A stretch of 64,000 nt of DNA from CAYNWT01 sp964485095 (GTDB taxonomy: Bacteria > Planctomycetota > Planctomycetia > Planctomycetales > Planctomycetaceae), in contig CAZAIB010000003.1 in the NCBI GenBank assembly GCA_964485095.1, positions 61,327 through 125,326 of the forward strand. The letters run 5' to 3'. Both the position numbers and the translations under genes were made by a program. Positions within the stretch are counted from its first letter, which is position 1. The number at the start of each line of letters is the position of its first letter. This document shows, piece by piece, positions 17,003 to 24,858 of this stretch. The notes beneath the pieces were generated by a model. It saw only the letters and a list, made by a program, of their open reading frames with translations, was not told where the DNA came from and did no database searches.

Positions 17003-17023
17003 AAAACGCAAAACGCAAAACGC
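17003..17023. repeat. Three tandem heptamers (AAAACGC)
   Basis: Three exact copies of AAAACGC sit next to the palindrome at 16987-17002, in the region upstream of the APC permease gene. The function is unknown. Confidence 0.5.
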
Positions 17024-17206
17024 AATTCGGCCTGCAATCGGACCGCACTGGCGAGCCCCTGCTTTTGCAAACCAAAGACGAAAGATAGTGAACTGGTACC
17101 ATCAGGGACTAGTGGAGAATTACGCCGAATACAGCCTTTGGGTGGAAGGGCCGCGATCGTCGAAAAACTGATGGTTTCAAGGCTCATGTCAGCCCCGCCG
17201 AACCAG

Positions 17207-17932
17207 CTAATCCGTGGGTGGAACCGTTTCGGCATTGCTTTCCAGCGTCCGGGCGATTCGCAGAGTCAGATCCAGACCGAACAAAACCAGAACGCAGCCA
17301 CCGATCGCGGCGACCCCCAACAGCAGCCTTGTGGCTCCCGTAGGCTCACCGCGCTGAGACCAAACGACAAACCCGCCAATTGCAGCTGCACCAACAAAGC
17401 CCCACAACACCTGATCACAGCGAGCCACTAAGTCTTCTCGGTCAAAATGGGCGGCCACATCGCGCAGGTATCTTTGAAAGAAGAACAGCGTACTGAGACC
17501 AATGAGTCCAATGGCAATACGTAGGCCCACGATTGTCGGGTTAAAATACAGCCACAGTTTTGCAGCCGTTGATGCAACCGCGCTCAGAACGACCAAACCC
17601 ATGTTTTGGCTTGCGGATGAACCCGGAAGGTTTGCATTGGCGGACAGCCTGCAGAGTCCGAACCACATCAGGACGTAGCTGGCCAGTCCAATAGGAAGCA
17701 CTGCTTCGAGGAGTTTGCCAGACTGCAGATCGAACAGTACGGCAATGATAATCGCGACTACGAAGGCCAATCCCGAGAAAACGAATAGCCTAAGAGACTG
17801 TGCCGCAGTCTTTGGGTCGGCTGCGGCTCCCTTTAGGCGACCAGTCCTTGGAGCGTTCCATCGTTTACCACATGCGGGACAAGGCGAAACTTCACTTGGC
17901 TTGTTGCACCACGGACAAACTGAATCTGTCAT
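17207..17932 (-). CDS. Zinc-ribbon multi-pass membrane protein of unknown function
   Basis: This protein is about 241 residues when started at ATG 17932, where the sequence begins MTDSVCPWC. Two CxxC pairs (Cys6/Cys9 and Cys18/Cys21) form a likely zinc ribbon, followed by about six hydrophobic segments and a short Pro-Thr C-terminus. A further in-frame start at 17968 would add 12 residues but spoils the N-terminal ribbon context. I do not recognise a named family; zinc-ribbon plus membrane-helix proteins are common in planctomycetes. It lies between two transporter genes on the same strand, but gaps of 260 and 175 bases give little evidence for an operon. Confidence 0.75.
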   Translation of the reverse strand: MTDSVCPWCNKPSEVSPCPACGKRWNAPRTGRLKGAAADPKTAAQSLRLFVFSGLAFVVAIIIAVLFDLQSGKLLEAVLPIGLASYVLMWFGLCRLSANANLPGSSASQNMGLVVLSAVASTAAKLWLYFNPTIVGLRIAIGLIGLSTLFFFQRYLRDVAAHFDREDLVARCDQVLWGFVGAAAIGGFVVWSQRGEPTGATRLLLGVAAIGGCVLVLFGLDLTLRIARTLESNAETVPPTD

Positions 17933-18085
17933 TCGGTTCTCCCCAGACGAGCGGGTTACCAGAACCAATGGTCCGGCGGCAGCAGGCTCGTGTCAATCTT
18001 GGGTTCGATCCAGGTTTATCACTTTGCCTGGCAACGACGCGAAGACAAAACAGGTTCTACCGCGAAGGACGACGTCCGGTTTCTG

Positions 18086-18111
18086 TTAGCGGTGAGTTCG
18101 CCGGCCGCTAA
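18086..18111 (-). terminator. Hairpin overlapping the symporter stop codon
   Basis: On the minus strand TTAGCGG and CCGCTAA form a 7-bp stem around 12 nt, and the TAG stop of the symporter lies in the first arm. There is no T tract. A similar AGCGG/CCGCT stem occurs at 27420-27439. It may be a 3'-end processing or termination element. Confidence 0.4.
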
Positions 18112-19409
18112 GTGGTGGCTGCTTTTGACATTTTGGTGTCCAGCAGACAGCTGACGTTGACGTCTCCCAGCACGTTGATGGTTGTTCGGCAGCGGTCGAG
18201 GAACCAGTCGACGGTTAGCAGCAGGCCGATGTGTTCAATCGGAAGTCCGACGGCGGTGAAGACCAGGGTCATGGTGACCAGCCCGGCCTCCGGAATCCCC
18301 GCCGCACCGACTGAGGCGATGATTGATGTGAACACGACAATCAACTGCTGCGTGAGTGTTAGGTCCATGCCCAGCATTTGCGCCACAAACAAAGCGGCCA
18401 TGGCTTCGTACAAAGCCGTGCCGTCGTTGTTGAAGTTGGCTCCCACCAGCGAACCCATGCTGGCGGCTTCTTCGTTCACGCCGACCTTGTCTTTCAGGCA
18501 TGCAAATGTCACCGGCATCGTGATGGTTGAACTGTCTGTTGAGAACGCCATGATCATTGCGTCTCGAACACCCTTCAGAACCGCGATCGGGTGGAAGCGA
18601 GAACCAAGTCGGATGCGGACCAGATACCACACCGTTTGCAGTGACAACGCGATCAGCACGGCGACGATAAACGACGCCAGTTGTTTGAATACAGTAAAGC
18701 CCGAATGCCCCACCACGTGCGCGACGATGCAAAAGACTCCGAACGGGATGAGATAGATGACCCAATGCAGAACCTTCAGCAGCACGTCGTAGGCCAACTG
18801 TACGATGTCAGAGATGTTTCCAACGGGAGCGTCTTTCATGTCGCGTAAAGCGATGCCGAACGCAACCGCGATAATGATGACGCCGATGATGTTGGTTTGA
18901 TCGCCCAAGGGGCCAAGGATGCTTTTGGGCAGGTTGTTCGCGAGCAGTTCTCCCACGCTGACAGACTTATCTTCGGCCACTGATTGATCGGGTTTGTTGT
19001 CGGCCCCTGCGGGCGCCGCCGTTTCAGCACCCGCAGCAGCAACTGGTTCGGGCTTTTCGATCCGGTTTGCAGCGCCGGGTTTCAGAACGTTGGCGATGGT
19101 CAGACCGATAAGAATCGCGACCGTTGTGTTAAGCAGCAGCAACCCGGCCAGGTTGGCTGCTTCCTTGCCGCTGATGTCTGTCGTCATCAACACGTGCGTA
19201 ACGGCAATCAAAATCAACGGCGGCGCCAGCGCGCCCAGTAGTTGCAGGATGACCTTGCTGGGGATCTCAAATATCACAGCGTGCTGGCCCAACCCAAGGC
19301 CTGCAATCATGCCGATAAACATCGCAATGACGATTCGCACATACAACGGCATGGCGTTCCAGTGTCCCAGAACTCCCTGCGGTGGATTCGTCGATGCGGT
19401 CTCAGACAT
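18108..19409 (-). CDS. Dicarboxylate/amino acid:cation symporter (DAACS/SDF family)
   Basis: This 433-residue membrane protein matches the sodium/proton:dicarboxylate symporter family that includes GltP and DctA. Diagnostic parts are the serine-rich loop FSTDSSTITMP, the helix with NFNNDGTALYEA, the hairpin GAAGIPEAGLVT and the transport-core helix DWFLDRCRTTINVLGD. A hydrophilic Ala/Pro/Glu/Lys-rich insert of about 50 residues lies after the third membrane segment, longer than in E. coli GltP. It should move an acidic amino acid or C4-dicarboxylate across the inner membrane together with cations. Confidence 0.94.
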   Translation of the reverse strand: MSETASTNPPQGVLGHWNAMPLYVRIVIAMFIGMIAGLGLGQHAVIFEIPSKVILQLLGALAPPLILIAVTHVLMTTDISGKEAANLAGLLLLNTTVAILIGLTIANVLKPGAANRIEKPEPVAAAGAETAAPAGADNKPDQSVAEDKSVSVGELLANNLPKSILGPLGDQTNIIGVIIIAVAFGIALRDMKDAPVGNISDIVQLAYDVLLKVLHWVIYLIPFGVFCIVAHVVGHSGFTVFKQLASFIVAVLIALSLQTVWYLVRIRLGSRFHPIAVLKGVRDAMIMAFSTDSSTITMPVTFACLKDKVGVNEEAASMGSLVGANFNNDGTALYEAMAALFVAQMLGMDLTLTQQLIVVFTSIIASVGAAGIPEAGLVTMTLVFTAVGLPIEHIGLLLTVDWFLDRCRTTINVLGDVNVSCLLDTKMSKAATT

Positions 19410-19602
19410 AGATCGGCTCCGGTGAGTTTCGTGCGCACCTCATGATAACCGATTGAGGCAATCAGGGTTCCTGACGTAACGTTGTTGGCGGGCAGCGGTT
19501 CACAAAAAACTGCAGCAACGTGTCAGGAGCCGGTGTTTTGTTGTGTTCGCGGCTTTTGGTTTCGGACTTTGTGACCGGGTCCGTAATGCAAAAGCCGTGG
19601 AC

Positions 19603-19623
19603 CCACCGATGTAAAATCGGTGG
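19603..19623 (-). terminator. Hairpin downstream of the BirA gene
   Basis: CCACCGAT and ATCGGTGG form a perfect 8-bp stem with a 5-nt loop, 28 nt past the birA stop on the minus strand. The loop rather than the flank is T-rich, so termination is plausible but not proven. Confidence 0.45.
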
Positions 19624-19650
19624 TGAAGGGAAAGTCAGTGGCGTTCCGCG

Positions 19651-20457
19651 CTAGCTAGCTGGTTGGTCGATGCCGATAACTGAGCCGGATGAGATTGCCA
19701 GTTCGCCGTCTGCGGTGTTTAGCAGCAACGCGCCCGCGGGATTGATACCCACACAATCGCCCGTGTCGATGCGTTCGCCGCGCTGAATGGAAACCTGTTT
19801 TCCGGTGAGCCAGCAGTGTTGGCTCCAGCGATCGGCGACGGTTGCGTCTTTGATGTTGGTCACTGCATCGATGACCTCGTTGACCACGGCGCTAAGCACG
19901 GTTGTTTGGGAAAACGTGTGGCCGTTGCAGTCGCTCATCGACAGCATCGTGTCAGCCACCGATTTGGGGGCGTTGGTCATTGAGTTGTTGACGTTGATTC
20001 CGATGCCGATCACCAGCGTATCGCGGTGCGCGGGAGGAACCTCAACCAGAATGCCGCAAACCTTGCGACCTTCCAGGAAGATATCGTTGGGCCACTTCAC
20101 TTTGAGTTCCACGTCACCCATCGCCACCTGCAGCGCCGCGCGGACAGCCAGTCCGACGGCAAGCGAGTAGGGCGGAAGTTCGGTGGCCGCTTCTGGTCGC
20201 TCCATGACGACGGAGAACATTAACGCTCCCGCTGGCGACCACCACGAGTTGCCACCTCGGCCACGCCCGGCCGTCTGTTCGTCCGCGCTGATTAGCATTG
20301 GCAGTTCGGGCGACTGATCAAGCAAGTGCATGGCCAGGCGGTTGGTCGAATCCAGCGTGGGATGGTGTTCGACCGTTCGCGCGCCGGTGTCGTTTAGCAG
20401 CGTCCGTTCGTCAATCGTGTGGTGATCCAACACGGGCTTACGCGGCCCACCAACCAC
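19651..20457 (-). CDS. birA: Biotin--[acetyl-CoA-carboxylase] ligase
   Basis: This 268-residue enzyme should activate biotin with ATP and attach it to the carrier domain of acetyl-CoA carboxylase. The biotinyl-AMP loop TAGRGRGGNSWWS, the KWPNDIF segment with the catalytic lysine and GILVE are all present. A C-terminal SH3-like region of about 50 residues ends the protein. There is no N-terminal winged helix, so it is a monofunctional (class I) ligase without repressor activity. Start GTG 20457 overlaps the previous stop by 20 bases; GTG 20433, just past that stop, is an alternative. It follows an SDR reductase, so the pair may serve fatty-acid synthesis. Confidence 0.92.
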   Translation of the reverse strand: MVGGPRKPVLDHHTIDERTLLNDTGARTVEHHPTLDSTNRLAMHLLDQSPELPMLISADEQTAGRGRGGNSWWSPAGALMFSVVMERPEAATELPPYSLAVGLAVRAALQVAMGDVELKVKWPNDIFLEGRKVCGILVEVPPAHRDTLVIGIGINVNNSMTNAPKSVADTMLSMSDCNGHTFSQTTVLSAVVNEVIDAVTNIKDATVADRWSQHCWLTGKQVSIQRGERIDTGDCVGINPAGALLLNTADGELAISSGSVIGIDQPAS

Positions 20458-21193
20458 CGTTGACGTGGATGGTTTGGCCTGTGATGTAGCTGGCCATGTC
20501 GCTGCATAGGAATAGAATTGTGTTCGAAATCTCTTCCGGTTCTGCGAATCGTCCCAGCGGTATCTGAGCCAACATTGCGTCGCGTGCTTTTTCAGGGATC
20601 GCTTTGCCCATTTCGGTTAGAACCACGCCCGGTGCGACGGAGTTCACCGTGATGGCCTTGCGAGCCAGTTCTTTGCTTAGCACCTTGGTCATGGCAATCA
20701 CGCCCGCTTTGGCGGAGGAATAATTCACCTGGCCAAAGACGCCCAGCACTCCTGCGACCGACGACATACTGACAATGCGACCGCCTTCGCTGAGTTTTTC
20801 CGCAGCGACTTTGTTCATGTTGAACACACCGGTCAGGTTGGTGTCGATGACGGCCGACCATTCTTCGTCTGTCATTTTTTTGATGGTCCGATCGCGAAGT
20901 ACGGCTGCGTTGTTGACGACGATATCCAACGAACCGAATTCTGCGATCGCTTTATCGGCCATCGCTTCGAGTTCTGTTCGGTTCCTGACATCGGCCGCCG
21001 CTGTGATCGCGCGTTCGCCAAGTTCAGCTACAACTTCGTTGGCCAAACCTTCGTTCACTCCGCCACCATCGGCGAAGTAGTTAATCACCACGTTGGCTCC
21101 GGCTGCATGCAGCGCGGTTGCGGTTGCTCGGCCAAGGCCCTGGCTGCTTCCGGTGACGATTGCCGTTTTTCCACTGAGATCGATGGTTGTCAT
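20438..21193 (-). CDS. SDR family oxidoreductase, FabG-like 3-oxoacyl reductase
   Basis: This 251-residue short-chain dehydrogenase starts at ATG 21193. The cofactor loop is TGSSQGLG (about 14-21), the NNAAV motif lies near residue 95, and the catalytic Ser and YxxxK (SMSSVAG ... NYSSAKAG) are intact. The end, SYITGQTIHVNGGWWA, is typical of FabG and related NAD(P)H-dependent reductases. It could be a second FabG or a polyketide/acetoacetyl-CoA reductase; sequence alone does not decide. It overlaps or abuts the downstream birA gene, consistent with a lipid-related pair. Confidence 0.88.
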   Translation of the reverse strand: MTTIDLSGKTAIVTGSSQGLGRATATALHAAGANVVINYFADGGGVNEGLANEVVAELGERAITAAADVRNRTELEAMADKAIAEFGSLDIVVNNAAVLRDRTIKKMTDEEWSAVIDTNLTGVFNMNKVAAEKLSEGGRIVSMSSVAGVLGVFGQVNYSSAKAGVIAMTKVLSKELARKAITVNSVAPGVVLTEMGKAIPEKARDAMLAQIPLGRFAEPEEISNTILFLCSDMASYITGQTIHVNGGWWAA

Positions 21194-21516
21194 AGTTGAA
21201 ACTTCTACAAGAAGAACGTGAGAAAACGCACGATAGATCCCGACTGCGCACGCGGCAAGTAGCTGGTTTGTATCAGAGGTCACATCGCGTGACGAATCGA
21301 TACCAGTTGAGACAAGAACTGCCGTTTGCCTTTCCCGAGCAGGAGCTACAGTCCTGCACTCAGTACTTGATGTGGTCTGCGAGATGCAAGTGATTTCATC
21401 GGAACCTCACCGTTGGTTCGCGGTTTAAGCCGGCCACACACTCCACCAATATCAATGGGCCAAAGGCCGTTTTGTTCACTCCTTAAATTCGCGGAGTGGC
21501 TCGGGAACGAAGTCGG
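21194..21516. other. Divergent intergenic region
   Basis: These 323 bases lie between a minus-strand SDR gene and a plus-strand DUF3179-like gene, so both promoters should be here. I see a short stem GCAGGA/TCCTGC with a 7-nt loop at 21339-21357 and no gene or convincing RNA. Confidence 0.5.
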
Positions 21517-22170
21517 ATGAAATTCTTTTGTTGTGTGCTGCTTGTCAGCGCAAGCGCTGTTCTGTTGTCTGCGTACTTACTTGCGAATCCTTCGTTTGAA
21601 ACGGAGACCGTTTTTCTTCCACTGCCACAGGACGCGGAAACGGAAGGGGCGGATTACGAAGCCAGCACGGCTCCAACCTTTGATGGTTACCCACTGCTGA
21701 CTGGTGAGGCGAATGGCCTTTCGGATGTCAAGTTTGTGAACGCCAGCGCGTCGGTTCTCAGTGGTGATGCGAAGGTCATCGGCGTGTCTGTTGGTGGTGA
21801 GTATCGTGCGTATTCCATCAAGGCACTGACTGTCGCTCCTGAGCGGCATGTAATCAACGACATGATTGGTTCAAAGCCCGTCACGGTGACTTACTGCGAC
21901 CTGTCCGGCTGCGCGCGAGTGCTAACGTCATCGAAGCACGATGCGTTAACGATCGGTGTGGCTGGTGCCGTTGAGTTTCCGCAGGGTTTGGAGATGCTTT
22001 TGGTTGTCGATGGGCAAAAGGTGCTGCAAAAGTCTGAAGACATGCCATGTGAAGATGTGCCGTACCAGGAAACCACATGGGACGCGTGGCGCAGCCAGCA
22101 CCCGGACACTTTGGTCTACGAAGGGCCCGAAGCCACTGCGGCTAAGCCAGAACCGAGTGAGACTTCCTGA
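21517..22170 (+). CDS. DUF3179-like exported protein
   Basis: The protein is about 217 residues when started at ATG 21517; a GTG at 21496 would add seven residues. An N-terminal hydrophobic segment (FFCCVLLVSASAVLLSAYLL) suggests a signal or anchor. The core contains RAYSIKAL, HVINDMIGSKPVTVTYCDLSGCARV and a closing TTWDAW, which follows the DUF3179 pattern of 'VTYC.LC' and a later 'S.W' motif. Its function is unknown. It is followed 100 bases later by the NAD kinase gene on the same strand. Confidence 0.72.
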   Translation: MKFFCCVLLVSASAVLLSAYLLANPSFETETVFLPLPQDAETEGADYEASTAPTFDGYPLLTGEANGLSDVKFVNASASVLSGDAKVIGVSVGGEYRAYSIKALTVAPERHVINDMIGSKPVTVTYCDLSGCARVLTSSKHDALTIGVAGAVEFPQGLEMLLVVDGQKVLQKSEDMPCEDVPYQETTWDAWRSQHPDTLVYEGPEATAAKPEPSETS

Positions 22171-22270
22171 CAGACGGGCTGGCTGGTTTGGCTTTTTGGG
22201 CGAGTGACGTTTGTCGGGCGGGCAAACTGGATATGCTGGTGGCTGATGCGTTCCCCAGCCTGAGATCCAC

Positions 22271-23125
22271 ATGTCCGACAAATTGCGTTTACTGGTTATC
22301 CGGAGTCGAAAGTCGCGCGTTGACGCGGCATGGGAAACGATTAACGAGTTTCTTTGCGGTTGCGAACAGCCGGTCGATATCGTCCACGTGCACGAGACGG
22401 ACGACCCTCTTCCGGAAGACATCGAAGCGGACCTGGCGGTTGTTCTGGGCGGAGATGGAACCATCATCCGTGGTTGCCGCAAGCTGAAACGGAATCAGAT
22501 TCCGATTGTCGGCGTCAACTTTGGCCGACTGGGGTTCCTTGCCGATCTGTCTCCGGAAGCGTTCCAGGAAAACTTTAGTCGGTTCTGCGAAGGTCGCTTT
22601 TCGATTGTCGAACACCTGATGTTCGAGTGCACTCATCGAACCGAAGGTGGCCAGGAAGAAACTTTCATCGGCGTTAACGAGGTCGCCGTGTCGTCAGCCG
22701 GTGCGCTGGCGATGCTGGCTGTTGGACTGGACATCGACGACGAATCGGTGACCACGTTTAGTTGCGATGGCTTGATCATCAGCACGCCGGTCGGTTCGAC
22801 GGCTCACAGCCTGTCAGCGGGTGGTCCGATTTTGCGGCAGGAACTCCAGGCGTTCGTGGTCACGCCGATTTGCCCGCACGCTTTGACGAACCGGCCAATC
22901 GTTGACTCGGCCGATCGGGTCTACACCATGACAATTCCCGATGCGCCTGAAGGTGTGATGGTTGTTATTGATGGCCAGATTAAGCGGCCGGTTGCACCCG
23001 GTGATTCGATTGAAGTCAAACGGCTGCCGGAGACTTTCAAACTGGCACGCCTCGAGGGGCACAGTTATTACACAACACTGCATCGTAAGTTGGGTTGGGG
23101 CGGACAACTACGTTTGAACGAGTAA
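22271..23125 (+). CDS. nadK: NAD kinase
   Basis: This 284-residue protein should phosphorylate NAD to NADP in the cytoplasm. It has the GGDGT motif (VVLGGDGTIIRG, about residues 58-69), the NFGRLGFLADL segment, NEVAVS and the glycine-rich STPVGSTAHSLSAGGPI, all diagnostic of NAD kinases. Length is normal. The gene lies 4 nt upstream of dprA, so the two are probably co-transcribed. Confidence 0.95.
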   Translation: MSDKLRLLVIRSRKSRVDAAWETINEFLCGCEQPVDIVHVHETDDPLPEDIEADLAVVLGGDGTIIRGCRKLKRNQIPIVGVNFGRLGFLADLSPEAFQENFSRFCEGRFSIVEHLMFECTHRTEGGQEETFIGVNEVAVSSAGALAMLAVGLDIDDESVTTFSCDGLIISTPVGSTAHSLSAGGPILRQELQAFVVTPICPHALTNRPIVDSADRVYTMTIPDAPEGVMVVIDGQIKRPVAPGDSIEVKRLPETFKLARLEGHSYYTTLHRKLGWGGQLRLNE

Positions 23126-23129
23126 TGCG

Positions 23130-24248
23130 ATGAGCGACGCCAGCAACGAGATTCTTTCGGCTTTGCGCCTGACAATGGTGCCGGGTGTTGGCCCGCGAAC
23201 TCAGCAGCAACTGCTTGATCGATTTGGTTCGCCGGAGTCTGTTCTCTCCGCATCCGCAACTGAACTGCAGACTGTGAGCGGCGTTGGTCCTAAACTTGTC
23301 AGCGCGATTACTGCGGCTCGCCAGAATGATCGACCGCAGCAGGAAGTCAGCGAAGCGGCCGAACATCGCATCGATTTGGTGTTGAAGGGAACGGCCGACT
23401 ATCCGCGGCCGTTGCTGGAACTTCCCGACAGTCCGCTAATGTTGTATCGACGCGGCAGCACGTACGAACGCGACGAACTTGCCGTTGCGATTGTCGGTTC
23501 TCGAAACTGTACGTTGTATGGTCGGCAGCAGGCCGAAAAAATTGGCGCCGCATTGGCTCGCGCGGGCATCACCATTGTCAGCGGACTCGCGCGTGGAATC
23601 GATGCGGCAGCGCACGCCGGAGCCATTAAAGCGGGCGGCCGAACGATTGCCGTTCTGGGTTCCGGACTGCTAAACATCTACCCGCCCGAACACCAGGAAC
23701 TCGCCCGCGATGTTGCCGGAGCCGGTGCGGTGATTAGTGAGTTCCCCTTACACCAACGGCCATCACGTGGTTTGTTTCCACAACGGAACCGGATTATCAG
23801 CGGACTGTCATTGGCGGTCATCTTAATCGAAGCCCGCGCACGCTCAGGAGCTTTACACACTGCGCGGCATGCGATGGAACAGGGCCGCGACGTGCTGGCG
23901 TTGCCTGGCCGAGTTGATAATGTCGCCAGCGCCGGTTGTCACGAACTGATTCGCGATGGTGCCACACTGATTCGCAACGCGGACGATGTGTTGGATAGCC
24001 TGGGTCCACTTTCGGCTCCGATTCGCACCACGCCCACAGAAGAAGTTCACTCACCCCGCGAGCTGACTCTCAACGAACGCGAACGAGAAGTGCTGAACCT
24101 GGTCAGTGCAGAGGAAACGCCCATCGAGGATGTTTTGCGTTCCACAGATCTGGCGCCGGCGACCGTGTTATCAACGCTTACGATTTTGGAAATGAAGAAG
24201 CTGGTCCGGCGCCTTCCCGGAAACCATATCGCCAGGCGGAGTCATTAA
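23130..24248 (+). CDS. dprA: DNA-processing protein DprA
   Basis: This 372-residue protein is the DNA-processing factor that loads RecA on incoming single-stranded DNA in transformable bacteria. An N-terminal helix-hairpin-helix region (LTMVPGVGPRTQQQLLDRFG) is followed by the Rossmann-like core with VGSRNCTLYG, SGLARGIDAAAHAGA, GSGLLNIYP and FPQRNRIISGLS, then a C-terminal winged-helix region of about 60 residues (ERE..VLNLV ... LTILEMKKLVRRLPG). All parts are present at normal length. No other competence gene lies nearby, and dprA alone does not show competence. Confidence 0.95.
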   Translation: MSDASNEILSALRLTMVPGVGPRTQQQLLDRFGSPESVLSASATELQTVSGVGPKLVSAITAARQNDRPQQEVSEAAEHRIDLVLKGTADYPRPLLELPDSPLMLYRRGSTYERDELAVAIVGSRNCTLYGRQQAEKIGAALARAGITIVSGLARGIDAAAHAGAIKAGGRTIAVLGSGLLNIYPPEHQELARDVAGAGAVISEFPLHQRPSRGLFPQRNRIISGLSLAVILIEARARSGALHTARHAMEQGRDVLALPGRVDNVASAGCHELIRDGATLIRNADDVLDSLGPLSAPIRTTPTEEVHSPRELTLNEREREVLNLVSAEETPIEDVLRSTDLAPATVLSTLTILEMKKLVRRLPGNHIARRSH

Positions 24249-24252
24249 GTTC

Positions 24253-24843
24253 ATGGACGAAACCAGAGTGCGCAAATCCCCATTTCGGTGGGTTCCTGTT
24301 GGATTGGCACTTGGTCTGGTGTTCTGGCTATGTGTCCTGGTGTTCTCGGTGTTACGCAACGGCCAGAATGAAGCAGACCTTACCTCGGTCGCCACGGGCG
24401 AAGAAGCGCGCCAGAAAATCGAAAACGAATCGACCGCCATCCCGGCCTCCGCCAGCGATTTCTATCATTGGGATCAGGGATTCCTTAGCGACCACACGAC
24501 CTATTGGTCGTTCACCTGCGATTCGATTGAGGACTGCCGATTGGCAGCGCTGTCGGTTCATCGCCGACATGCGTTGAAAGAGTGGACGCTTCCCGAATAC
24601 GACTTCATCCGACTGGGCCCGGCACACTTCAGTAAGTCGTCTACCCCGAAGGAATGGGATCCTGGCCAAATCCGGACGGGCGTCTCGGCGCTGTCGATTA
24701 GCTACGCGCGGAAATCTGAGCTGAACTACACGGCCATCGACAACGATACGCTGCGAGTCTACCGGCTAAGGTGGTACGGCAGTTCGTTAACGACGGAGTT
24801 GGATCGGATCGGATACAAACCCAAGCAGAGCGACTCTGAGTAG
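24253..24843 (+). CDS. Single-pass membrane protein of unknown function
   Basis: This 196-residue protein has one N-terminal membrane helix (about residues 13-36) followed by a hydrophilic region with several Trp and Tyr residues, including FYHWDQGFLSDHTTYW and two cysteines in CDSIEDC. It starts 4 nt after dprA and is probably in the same transcript. I do not recognise a family. The pattern suggests an inner-membrane protein with a periplasmic domain. Confidence 0.7.
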   Translation: MDETRVRKSPFRWVPVGLALGLVFWLCVLVFSVLRNGQNEADLTSVATGEEARQKIENESTAIPASASDFYHWDQGFLSDHTTYWSFTCDSIEDCRLAALSVHRRHALKEWTLPEYDFIRLGPAHFSKSSTPKEWDPGQIRTGVSALSISYARKSELNYTAIDNDTLRVYRLRWYGSSLTTELDRIGYKPKQSDSE

Positions 24844-24858
24844 GGTGATGACGCCGGG

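Noticed and set aside
16944..17102. N-terminal extension of 53 residues on the APC permease
   Set aside because: It is Cys/Arg-rich, unlike the family, contains the palindrome and heptamers, and the GTG at 16943 begins just before the typical sequence.
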